Shown here: positions 15,335 to 22,070 of the stretch, one piece after another
Numbering within the stretch: position 1 is the stretch's first letter
Layout of the letters: the number at the start of each line of letters is the position of its first letter
Assembly (NCBI GenBank): GCA_900547785.1
Contig: URIB01000020.1
Coordinates: 1-26,429, forward strand
Reading direction: 5' to 3'
DNA: 26,429 bases
From: an uncultured Dialister sp.
GTDB lineage: Bacteria > Bacillota > Negativicutes > Veillonellales > Dialisteraceae
The notes under the pieces: generated by a model
Databases searched by the model: none
Seen by the model: only the letters and a program-made list of their open reading frames with translations
What the model was told of the DNA's origin: nothing
Position numbers and translations under genes: made by a program

Positions 15335-16279
15335 TTATTTCCCGATACGGCTTTCCTCTATACGGCGGCGTTCTTCTTGTGCAAGCGCAATAAAATTCGA
15401 CAACGGTTTCCACGTCCGCAGATCTTTGCGGTAGCCGAATGAAATCGTCCGGTATGCATCTTTCAAGTGAATAATATATATTTTTTTTAAATCCTCGGGA
15501 CCCACATTTTTCAGCACCTGCTTTTCCGGACAGAACAAGGCCCCCGTCCCCTTCACACAAAGTTCAATCAAGAGTTCCAAATTGTCGGAAGAAACAATGA
15601 CCGGCGGATTGATGTCGGCTTCCGCAAAAAGACGTCTTGCCATCCGACCGGGAACGGTGCCGCTTCCGGTCAGCAAAAAAGGAAAATCTCCGAGCGGCGC
15701 CAGACAGCCTTCGCTGCGGCTTTCCAACCGTTTCTCTATTTCCTCATTTCCCCGTGCCGCCCATAGCACCTTGGGCAGTAAAAGAACAATTTCTTCTTTG
15801 TAAAAAAATTCCTGTGTCACCCCCGGCACATCTTCTTTGAAATAAGCAATCGTCAGATCTATATCGCCGTCAAGCAATTTTTTCATCAATACCCGGTTCA
15901 CTTCTTCAGTAAGCTCCACATGAATCCCCGGATATGTCTTGGCATATAGGGACAATATATCCGGCAGTATCATGTGTCCTCTGTTCGGCGAAATCCCGAG
16001 CCGGAAAATGCCCGTTTCATCGCCGGCGGCATCAGCAATTTCCTTTTCCATCGTATCCTTTCCCGTACGGAGCGAAAGGGCATGACGGTAAAATACACGG
16101 CCCGCCCATGTAAAATCAAGGGGTATCTGGCGGATCACCAGTTTGCAGTTCATTTCTTTTTCCAGTGCCGCGATATGGGCGGAAAGTGTCTGCTGTGTCA
16201 CATGCAGCCGCTGTGCCGCTTTTGTATAGCTTTTTTCCTGCACAAGAGCAATGAAATAGTCGAGGCTCGTGAAATTCAT
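15335..16279 (-). CDS. LysR-family transcriptional regulator
   Basis: This DNA-binding regulator has an N-terminal helix-turn-helix (YFIALVQEKSYTKAAQRLHV then TLSAHIAALEKEM, residues about 8-42) and a periplasmic-binding-protein-like effector domain (about 85-300). I chose the start at 16279 (314 residues) because GGAGG (16288-16292) is 8 nt upstream; an in-frame ATG at 16312 adds 11 residues without a ribosome site. It is divergent from the carboxylate transporter gene, so it most likely controls that gene in response to the transporter's substrate. The effector is not known. Confidence 0.9.
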   Translation of the reverse strand: MNFTSLDYFIALVQEKSYTKAAQRLHVTQQTLSAHIAALEKEMNCKLVIRQIPLDFTWAGRVFYRHALSLRTGKDTMEKEIADAAGDETGIFRLGISPNRGHMILPDILSLYAKTYPGIHVELTEEVNRVLMKKLLDGDIDLTIAYFKEDVPGVTQEFFYKEEIVLLLPKVLWAARGNEEIEKRLESRSEGCLAPLGDFPFLLTGSGTVPGRMARRLFAEADINPPVIVSSDNLELLIELCVKGTGALFCPEKQVLKNVGPEDLKKIYIIHLKDAYRTISFGYRKDLRTWKPLSNFIALAQEERRRIEESRIGK

Positions 16280-16306
16280 AAGGCATTCCTCCGTTTTTAT
16301 TTTTAA

Positions 16307-16325
16307 ATACAATTTATATTTGTAT
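16307..16325. promoter_or_regulatory. Candidate LysR operator between divergent genes
   Basis: A perfect inverted repeat ATACAA-N7-TTGTAT lies in the regulator-transporter gap, 28 nt upstream of the regulator start and 95 nt from the transporter start. Its size fits LysR-type sites, though it is not a strict T-N11-A box. Confidence 0.4.
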
Positions 16326-16345
16326 ATTAAACAATTTTTTACAGT

Positions 16346-16374
16346 TTTTCAATGATACTTTCTTTTCTTATAAT
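16346..16374 (+). promoter_or_regulatory. Promoter of the carboxylate transporter gene
   Basis: TTTTCA (16346-16351), a 17-nt spacer, and the consensus TATAAT (16369-16374), 45 nt before the ATG. The weak -35 fits an activator-dependent promoter with the inverted repeat at 16307-16325 just upstream. Confidence 0.6.
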
Positions 16375-16419
16375 AGATACAGAAAGAAATGCACAAAATC
16401 AGAGAAAAGAGGGCTCGTC

Positions 16420-17829
16420 ATGGGCAAACAGAACTTAAAATTACTTTCCGGTCCTGCCGGATTTTTTCTTGCCGGCCTTTTATTCATGCCTGTCCTGGGA
16501 ACGCACGGTGCCTTTGCTATTGCTACCGGCGTATGGATGGCGCTGTGGTGGATTTTCCGCCCCGTCCACATCGCCGTCACCTCTCTTCTTCCCATTGCGG
16601 TGAACGCCGTTTTCAATATGGTGCCCAATCCTCATGTGATCGCCCTGTATTTCACCGACATCGTTATTCTTCTTTTAGGAAGCGATTTGATTTGCATGGC
16701 CTGGACGACAACGGGACTGGATAAGCGGATTTCTCTCCGCACGCTTTGTCTTATCGGTACGTCCATGAAACAGCAGATACTCGTCTGGTTCGGCGCATCC
16801 GTCGTCCTCTCCGCTTTTCTTCCCAATACGGTGGTGGCGACCATATTCTGTCCTATCGCGGTCGGCATGCTCCGATTTGTAGGAGAAAAAGATATCCTCC
16901 ACAGCAAACTCGCCGTTCCCATTCTTTTGGCGATCGGCTGGGGAAGCGGCATCGGCGGCTTCGGGTCGCCTATCGGAAGTCCCGCCAATCTGGTCGGCAT
17001 TTCTTATCTTGAACAGATTACGGGAAAAGAATTTATGTACGTCGAATGGATTTCCCGCTTTCTTCCTATCCTCATCGTCATTTTCATCGTCAATCTTTTA
17101 TTTCTCTGGTATATGAATTCTTCCGTCCACAGTCTTCACGGCACAAAAGAAGAATTTATAAAAATGTACCGGGCCTTAGGTCCCGTGAGAAAAGGAGAGC
17201 ATTTGTGCTTTTGGATATTTGTCATCGCCATCATTCTCGCTTTTCTCCGTCCCCTCTATGCGGATATGCTGCCGGGATTGAAACCTGCTTATGTTTTCCT
17301 CATCATGGGCATGCTCATGTTTGTCCTGAAAGATGAGAAAAAAGAAGTGCTCCTTACCTGGAAGTTTGCAGAAAGCCACGCCATGTGGGGCATTATGATT
17401 ATGGCTTCCTCCGGTCTTGCTCTGGGAAAACTCATTACGGAAACCGGAGCGGTGGAAGAAATGGCTCACATCTTGACGGCACTTCATCTCAACGGCGGAT
17501 TTATGACCATGTTCATCTTTTGCGCATTCACCTGTTTCATGTCGGAAATGTCAAGCAATACGGGCGGCGCTTCCATCGGGATTCCCATGATTATTTCCAT
17601 ATGCAGTGCCGTTTCCATCAACCCCATTCCTTACATTTTCGGTGCGATGGCCTCCTGCTCGTGCGCCTACATTCTTCCCGTCACCACAAGAGCCATTCCC
17701 GTCGGTTTCGGTCTTGACGCGGGCATACAAATGAAAGAAGGACTCAAACTGTCGCTCATCACGATGTTCGTCAATGCTTTTCTCTGCTGGGTCTGCATGG
17801 AATATCTGCCTATTTTTTCGGAATTATAA
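16420..17829 (+). CDS. SLC13/DASS-family carboxylate transporter
   Basis: This polytopic inner-membrane secondary transporter is probably sodium-coupled and likely takes di- or tricarboxylates. The 469 residues have two inverted-repeat halves. The first signature is LPNTVVATI (134-142), where the usual SNT reads PNT; the second is MSSNTGGASIG (about 377-387) with intact SNT. GIGGFGSPIGSPAN (177-190) corresponds to the sodium/substrate loop. Substrate cannot be read from the sequence; succinate would fit a succinate-using Negativicute, but that is speculation. It is divergent from the LysR gene and alone on its transcript. Confidence 0.8.
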   Translation: MGKQNLKLLSGPAGFFLAGLLFMPVLGTHGAFAIATGVWMALWWIFRPVHIAVTSLLPIAVNAVFNMVPNPHVIALYFTDIVILLLGSDLICMAWTTTGLDKRISLRTLCLIGTSMKQQILVWFGASVVLSAFLPNTVVATIFCPIAVGMLRFVGEKDILHSKLAVPILLAIGWGSGIGGFGSPIGSPANLVGISYLEQITGKEFMYVEWISRFLPILIVIFIVNLLFLWYMNSSVHSLHGTKEEFIKMYRALGPVRKGEHLCFWIFVIAIILAFLRPLYADMLPGLKPAYVFLIMGMLMFVLKDEKKEVLLTWKFAESHAMWGIMIMASSGLALGKLITETGAVEEMAHILTALHLNGGFMTMFIFCAFTCFMSEMSSNTGGASIGIPMIISICSAVSINPIPYIFGAMASCSCAYILPVTTRAIPVGFGLDAGIQMKEGLKLSLITMFVNAFLCWVCMEYLPIFSEL

Positions 17830-17840
17830 ACAGAAAATCA

Positions 17841-17870
17841 AAAACTCTCTCCGTCATAAGAGAGAGTTTT
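17841..17870. terminator. Terminator downstream of the transporter gene, bidirectional
   Basis: AAAACTCTCT (17841-17850) pairs with AGAGAGTTTT (17861-17870). T-rich tracts flank it on both strands, so it could also end a minus-strand gene, of which only the fragment at 17877-17945 remains. Confidence 0.85.
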
Positions 17871-17876
17871 ATTTTG

Positions 17877-17945
17877 TCATAAATGTTTCAGAACCGCCGC
17901 CATGATCGCCCGATCCTTCACCGAAAGAATCTCCCGATCCGTCAT
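17877..17945 (-). pseudogene. Possible 3' remnant of a deleted minus-strand gene
   Basis: A 22-codon frame ends 6 nt from the bidirectional terminator and reads MTDREILSVKDR then AIMAAVLKHL, a convincing amphipathic C-terminus. No ribosome binding site precedes it, an in-frame stop lies four codons upstream, and repeat elements begin shortly after. The position suggests that a convergent gene was removed and replaced by the repeats. The family is not recognised. Confidence 0.3.
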
Positions 17946-17996
17946 TTGATAGTGTCGTCATAGGAGAAATGTATAACACAAGGAAAATTTCTTCCG

Positions 17997-18063
17997 TTTC
18001 TGCTCACACTTGTCCCTTTCGTCGGCTTTGCCGACACCGTCCCCGTATTCGGGGACGGCTTAC
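17997..18063 (+). repeat. Solo distal module of the mosaic repeat (copy D0)
   Basis: CTGCTCACACTTG is followed by GTCGGC/GCCGAC (18021-18035), CCCCGTATTCGGGG and GGCTTACG. This is the same double-hairpin as at 34-102 with a different but self-complementary first stem. It has no terminal inverted repeat. Confidence 0.7.
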
Positions 18064-18128
18064 GTTCTCTATACTTTGCTTTTTAGGCAACAAGTAATTT
18101 AATACTATTGAAAAACGCATTTCTCCTA

Positions 18129-18480
18129 TGCCGTCATTCTTGAGCGGCGGCAATTAGGAGCGATGGCAAGCGAATTGTATTTTTAGGAGCGTAGCGACGC
18201 TAAAATGCAATGAGACGCCATACCCGACCAACGGGAGCGGTAAGAATCCGGCATCAAATACAAGAAAACACATTGAATACTTGCAACCTTTGCCCGGATT
18301 CTTCACTCTACCTCGTACTTTTTTTATTATTGTATTCCCGACCACTTTTTACCTTCGTTCAAGAATGACAGGCAAGTATTTAATACGGTTCTGTAAGAAA
18401 CTCTTTTACGTTTCTGCTCACACTTGCCCCTTTCGTCAGCTACGCTGACACTTTCCCCGTGTCCGGGGACAGCTTACGGT
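18129..18480 (+). repeat. Copy D1 of the mosaic repeat
   Basis: Left terminal repeat TGCCGTCATTCTTGAGCGG (18129-18147) and right CGTTCAAGAATGACAGGCA (18356-18374) bound 246 bp. Inside are the nested hairpin (18163-18222), a CCCGACCAACGGGAGCGG module and a CGGATTCTTCACTC segment. The distal double hairpin (GTCAGC/GCTGAC, 18435-18449; CCCCG/CGGGG) follows outside. Confidence 0.75.
18163..18222 (+). repeat. Nested hairpin module inside copy D1
   Basis: Stem ATTGTATTTT (18174-18183) pairs with AAAATGCAAT (18202-18211). Compared with the copy at 5057-5116 the G-C pair has become A-T, with a compensating change on the other arm. The core GGAGCGTAGCGACGC is kept. Confidence 0.7.
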
Positions 18481-18542
18481 TTGTATTCTACTGTTTTATG
18501 GCAATAGATACATAAAAAACTTTCTGCACCGCAATTCACCTG

Positions 18543-19002
18543 TGCCGTCATTCTTGAGCGGCGGGCTGAACAGGAATGATAATAAAAGAAAAAAGAGATT
18601 GTCAGAGGGAGCGAAGAATCCGGCATAGGATATCGTCAAAAGTGTATTTAAATAATAAAAACTATAATTTCTTTCTTCCTTAGTGTCGGCTTCCCCCGCA
18701 CGCGGAGGGAAGTGCCAAGCCTGAGAGGCGATAGGGGCAAGTTTGCGTACACAGGTTAGAACATTTAAATCTTGTATCCTTTGCCCGGATTCTTCACTCT
18801 ACCTCGTACTTTTTTTATTATTGTATTCCTGACCACTTTTTACCTTCGTTCAAGAATGACAGGCAGGTATTTACTATCGTTTTGTAAGAATTGCTTTTTT
18901 CGTGTCTACTCATGCTTATATTCCATTCTTTCCATTTCTGCTCACACTTGCCCCTTTCGTCAGCTCCGCTGACACTTTCCTCGTGTCCGGGGATCGCTTG
19001 TG
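18543..19002 (+). repeat. Copy D2 of the mosaic repeat
   Basis: Left terminal repeat TGCCGTCATTCTTGAGCGG (18543-18561) and right CGTTCAAGAATGACAGGCAG (18847-18866). It shares with copy C the GAAGAATCCGGC...AATAATAAAAACTATAATTTC segment and lacks the nested hairpin. The distal double hairpin (GTCAGC/GCTGAC, 18959-18973) lies outside. A solo left end (CTGCCTTCATTTTTGAGCGG, 19066-19085) follows, cut off by the DUF523 terminator. Confidence 0.75.
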
Positions 19003-19096
19003 ATTGGTATTCTTTCCGTTTGTGACAACTCCCATTTAATTCCATTTATAAAACGCAATTCACCCCTGCCTTCATTTTTGAGCGGCAAATCAAAAA

Positions 19097-19121
19097 CACG
19101 GAGTCTTTTTTCTGCTCCGTG
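19097..19121 (-). terminator. Terminator of the DUF523 gene
   Basis: CACGGAG (19097-19103) pairs with CTCCGTG (19115-19121), followed on the minus strand by TTTTTG. It is 16 nt past the stop codon. Confidence 0.8.
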
Positions 19122-19136
19122 CTTTTTATGTTGCTT

Positions 19137-19568
19137 TTATTTTTTATGAAATAACGGATCTTCCTCATCCACAAGAGGAATCTTCTTTCTCCGCAGCGCC
19201 TCTGCCAAAATTCCGCTCCCTTTGATTTTTCGTCCCGTAAACGTGCCGTCATAAATTTCGTAAACGCCGCAGGTGGGGCTCCGGGATTTCAAAATGGCCA
19301 GTACCACCGGCGTATCCTTGATTTCTTCGATTACCTTTTCCACGCCTTTCCTGTATTTGGCGTCCACATCTTTTCCGTGACAGTCCGTGATTTTTCCGTG
19401 AACCATTTCTACCGGCGGACGGGGGCAGGGCATCCCCGCTGCTATTTCCGGACAAACAGGAATGATCTCTTTTCCCTTGCAAAAATCGATCACCCCTTGG
19501 TGATAATTATCACCGCCGTTGTATTTACACCGCTTTCCCAATAAACAGGCGCTCACTATGATCTTCAT
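19137..19568 (-). CDS. DUF523 family protein, TudS-like
   Basis: This 143-residue cytoplasmic protein fits DUF523 well: VSACLLGKRCKYNGG (5-19), IPVCPEIAAGMPCPRPPVE (36-54) and KSRSPTCGVY (94-103). Cysteines at 8, 14, 39, 48 and 100 are candidates for the [4Fe-4S] ligands of thiouracil desulfurases of this family (TudS), which remove sulfur from thiolated pyrimidines. Activity in this protein is inferred from the family only. It has its own extended -10 (19592-19600) and terminator. Confidence 0.85.
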   Translation of the reverse strand: MKIIVSACLLGKRCKYNGGDNYHQGVIDFCKGKEIIPVCPEIAAGMPCPRPPVEMVHGKITDCHGKDVDAKYRKGVEKVIEEIKDTPVVLAILKSRSPTCGVYEIYDGTFTGRKIKGSGILAEALRRKKIPLVDEEDPLFHKK

Positions 19569-19591
19569 ATCCGTCTCCTTTGTTCCGTTTC

Positions 19592-19600
19592 AGTATACCA
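19592..19600 (-). promoter_or_regulatory. Extended -10 promoter of the DUF523 gene
   Basis: TGGTATACT on the minus strand, 23 nt upstream of the ATG, followed by GAAA as at 7170. No clear -35. Confidence 0.55.
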
Positions 19601-19736
19601 GAATTGCATGTCCGCCTGTAGTGATTTGTCATGGCGAAGAAAGCGTGCGCCTTCTAAATTTCTTATTTACTGTTTTATAAAAAATTTTGTCACCTCTTGC
19701 ATTTTCATTTTCTTCTGTTTAGTGATAAAATGATTA

Positions 19737-19764
19737 TTGAGAAGAATATATATTTTTATATTAT
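19737..19764 (+). promoter_or_regulatory. Candidate promoter of the exported protein and MarR gene
   Basis: TTGAGA (19737-19742), a 16-nt spacer, then TATTAT (19759-19764), about 80 nt before the chosen ATG at 19845. The surrounding sequence is AT-rich, so chance matches are likely. Confidence 0.35.
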
Positions 19765-19844
19765 TAATCGTGGTTTTATATTCGGTTAATTTTAAAAAAT
19801 ACTTTCCTCTCTTATTTTGGTATCCAAATACAGAAAGGCATTTC

Positions 19845-20363
19845 ATGTTTTTCATTAAAATGATAGGAGCTGTCATTGCTCTCGCTTTATGTCCTCTCTG
19901 GGGCATTTCGGCGCAAATACCGGAAGGAACCGCTCTCCTTTCGCCCCCTGCCGGGAATAGGGAAGAAGAATTTCACTATTCTTCCTTATCCGTTTATGAA
20001 GAACCGGGCCAATCCCATTCTTCCACCTTATTTTTTAATGACGGATTCGGCCGGCTGACCATTTTTGAAATGGAGTATCATGACGGACTGATGACCGTCA
20101 TCATCCGCCGGAATATGAACATCTTATGGAAAGATACCTTTTCTGTAAAAAGCCCTTCTTTTTCCGTAAAACGCCATGACTTACAGGGAAAGATAACGTT
20201 TGAAATCACCGCAGGAGAGCATATCCTCTACGGTGAAATTGACAAGAATGACCGCTGGGACATGAAAGAAAAAGGAAAGAAACGACAGGAAGAAACACCC
20301 TTTTCTCCCTATTTGCCGGCCGGTAACCGGGTATCATCCGATTCGTCCGTTTCAACTGTATGA
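19845..20363 (+). CDS. Small exported protein of unknown function
   Basis: I chose the ATG at 19845 because AGAAAGG precedes it by 7 nt and it begins a clean signal peptide (MFFIKMIGAVIALALCPLWG then ISA). A longer frame opening with TTG at 19737 lacks such support. The mature part of about 149 residues is beta-rich and hydrophilic (FHYSSLSVYEEPG, LTIFEMEYHDGLMTVIIRR), ending in a lysine-rich and serine-rich tail. It has no lipobox or later membrane helix. The MarR gene follows after 51 nt, so the two may be cotranscribed. No family is recognised. Confidence 0.55.
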   Translation: MFFIKMIGAVIALALCPLWGISAQIPEGTALLSPPAGNREEEFHYSSLSVYEEPGQSHSSTLFFNDGFGRLTIFEMEYHDGLMTVIIRRNMNILWKDTFSVKSPSFSVKRHDLQGKITFEITAGEHILYGEIDKNDRWDMKEKGKKRQEETPFSPYLPAGNRVSSDSSVSTV

Positions 20364-20414
20364 CCCCGTGACCGCTTATTTCCATGTTTTACGTTTGACA
20401 GCCAGGTGATATTT

Positions 20415-20885
20415 ATGAAAAAACAAATCCATTTACATCCCAAAGATCTCGAAAACAGCGACCAGATGGGTTTGACCTACAATTTAGGACAAGCACACAA
20501 ACGGATGCTCCTTAAACAATCCAACATTATGAAAAAATACGGTCTTACTGCCCGTCAGGCACTGATTATCGCTTATTTATCGACCCACAAAAAACAGGTG
20601 GTGACCCAGAAAGTGCTGGAAGATCATCTCCACCTGACAAATCCGACCATCACGGTCATGGTGAAAAGCATGCTGAAAAAGGGTTTGATCAGGAAAGAAC
20701 GTCTTCCCGAAGACGCAAGAAAATATCGCCTGTTTCTGACCGACCGGGCCAGAGAAGTCGAGGCCATCAGCCACAGAGAAGCAATCGCCCTTGATCAGCG
20801 TTTCTACGCCGGTGTTTCCGACACGGATATGAAAATATTCCAAGGCGTTCTGAACAAAATTTTGAAAAATCTGGATATGGCATAA
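20415..20885 (+). CDS. MarR-family transcriptional regulator
   Basis: This winged helix-turn-helix repressor or activator has 156 residues. Start chosen at ATG 20415, with AGGTGA 5 nt upstream; an in-frame GTG at 20406 is the alternative. The DNA-binding part (about 45-105) reads LTARQALIIAYLSTH, then VLEDHLHLTNPTITVMVKSM and the wing KGLIRKERLPEDARKYRLFLT, typical of MarR. Flanking helices would form the dimer. No ligand can be inferred; possible targets are its own operon with the exported protein. A terminator follows directly. Confidence 0.9.
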   Translation: MKKQIHLHPKDLENSDQMGLTYNLGQAHKRMLLKQSNIMKKYGLTARQALIIAYLSTHKKQVVTQKVLEDHLHLTNPTITVMVKSMLKKGLIRKERLPEDARKYRLFLTDRAREVEAISHREAIALDQRFYAGVSDTDMKIFQGVLNKILKNLDMA

Positions 20886-20894
20886 ACAAAAATC

Positions 20895-20923
20895 ACGCCG
20901 TTCTGAAAAAGAGCGGCGTTTTT
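20895..20923 (+). terminator. Terminator of the MarR gene
   Basis: ACGCCGTTCT (20895-20904) pairs with AGAGCGGCGT (20910-20919) with one mismatch, then a T run. Confidence 0.85.
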
Positions 20924-21051
20924 ATGTGCCTTTTCTTTCAAAAAACAAGAACGGAAAACATCAGGCATCTCTCCTATTCTTTACTTGATACAGATACTCT
21001 GTTCTTCCATAAAAGACAAATATGAAATATCATTTGCCAAACAGATTTCAT

Positions 21052-21372
21052 CTGCCCTCACTCTTGATCGGCAGACAGAATCGGAATGATGATAAAATTT
21101 GATTTTTTCCTTAGCCGAAGCTGCGAGGCGGTAGGGACATGCGTGAGTACACAGGTCAGAATATTTAATACCTGTAATCTCTGCCAGATTCTTCACTATG
21201 AAACAATTTTCTTTTATTACCGTATGGTCATATGAGCTTTTACGTCCGTTCAAGAATGACAGGCAGGTATCTACTGCCGTTTTGTAAGAAACTGTTTTTC
21301 TTTTCTGCTCATACTTGCCCCTTCCGACGGCTAACGCCGCCACCTTCCCCGTGTGCGGGGACGGCTCGCAGG
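21052..21372 (+). repeat. Copy E1 of the mosaic repeat
   Basis: The left terminal repeat is degenerate (CTGCCCTCACTCTTGATCG, 21052-21070) and the right is intact (CGTTCAAGAATGACAGGCAG, 21247-21266), 215 bp in all. The interior is short, with the GCGAGGCGGTAGGGACATGC and GAGTACACAGGTCAGAATATT segments. The distal double hairpin (GACGGC/GCCGCC, 21326-21341; CCCCG/CGGGG) follows. Confidence 0.7.
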
Positions 21373-21469
21373 TTGGATTCTTTCTCTTTAATTTAAATCA
21401 GCAAGAATAGCTTTTTTATGTGAGTCATTTCAGTATTTTTTGCTTTTGCTTCTATAAAAATAATGATTT

Positions 21470-21697
21470 CTTTTTTCCTTAGTGTCAGCTTCCCCCGAAC
21501 TTGGAGAGAAGTGCCGAGCCTGCGAAGCGATAGGGCATACGTGCGTACACAAGTCAGAATATTTAATCCCCCTATCCTTTGCCAGATTCTTACCGCTCCC
21601 GTTGGTCGGGTATGGTGTTTCACTCATTTTTACAGCGTCGCTCTGCTCCTCGAAAAATGGTTCACTTGACATCACTTCGCTCGAGAATGACAAGGCA
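21470..21697 (+). repeat. Copy E2 of the mosaic repeat, left end lost
   Basis: It begins in the TTTTTTCCTTAGTGTCAGC segment and runs through the GCGTACACAAGTCAGAATATT segment. It then has the CCGCTCCCGTTGGTCGGG module in the opposite orientation to copy D1 and a nested hairpin in inverted orientation. It ends in a variant right terminal repeat CGCTCGAGAATGACAAGGCA (21678-21697). So modules have been flipped or exchanged between copies. Confidence 0.65.
21612..21670 (-). repeat. Nested hairpin module inside copy E2, inverted
   Basis: Stem CATTTTT (21625-21631) pairs with AAAAATG (21653-21659). Read on the minus strand the core is GGAGCAGAGCGACGC, the same as in the other three copies, although the stem sequence is quite different. 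Confidence 0.65.
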
Positions 21698-21731
21698 AGT
21701 ATTTAATGCCGTTGAAAAACGCAATTCCCTC

Positions 21732-21955
21732 CTGCCGTCATTCTTGAGCGGTGGATAGCATTGAAATGATGACTGGAGAAAAAACATCATGTGACTCTTA
21801 GCGAAGAATCCGGCATAGTATAATCATTAAAAGCGTATATAACTATAAAACTACAAATTCTTTTTTCCTTAGTGTCATCTTCCCTCGACTTCGGGGAAAG
21901 TGCCGATCCTGCGAGACGATAGGAGCATGCGTGCATACACAGGTCAGAATCGTTT
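21732..21955 (+). repeat. Copy E3 of the mosaic repeat, right end lost
   Basis: It starts with an intact left terminal repeat (CTGCCGTCATTCTTGAGCG, 21732-21750), followed by the GAAGAATCCGGCATAGTATA segment and TCCCTCGACTTCGGGGA without the nested hairpin. It breaks off after CACAGGTCAGAATC. Unrelated sequence containing the parS palindrome follows. Together with the end of copy E2 it forms a large inverted repeat (21678-21750). Confidence 0.7.
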
Positions 21956-21988
21956 TGCATTTTTACGCGACAGGAGAATGAACACTAT

Positions 21989-22004
21989 TGTTTCACGTGA
22001 AACA
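21989..22004. other. parS: parS site (ParB/Spo0J binding palindrome)
   Basis: TGTTTCACGTGAAACA is a perfect 16-bp palindrome and fits the bacterial parS consensus TGTTNCACGTGAAACA exactly. ParB loads on parS as a CTP clamp and directs origin segregation and SMC loading. Such sites cluster near oriC. It lies in the intergenic space between convergent units, as many parS sites do. No par genes are in the window. Confidence 0.85.
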
Positions 22005-22024
22005 TTTCTTTATTGTTTATAAAA

Positions 22025-22046
22025 AATGGCCCTTATGAGAGCCATT
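22025..22046 (-). terminator. Terminator of the importer permease-ATPase operon
   Basis: AATGGC (22025-22030) pairs with GCCATT (22041-22046), followed on the minus strand by a T run. It is 25 nt beyond the stop codon of the ATPase gene. Confidence 0.75.
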
Positions 22047-22070
22047 GCGAATTTTAAATTTTTTATTTCT

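Noticed and set aside
17997..19085. CRISPR array
   Set aside because: Repeats are long, unequal, palindromic and spaced irregularly, with no constant short repeat and no cas genes.
21989..22004. Replication origin at this site
   Set aside because: Only a parS palindrome is present. I see no cluster of DnaA boxes and no dnaA, dnaN, parA or parB genes in the window.
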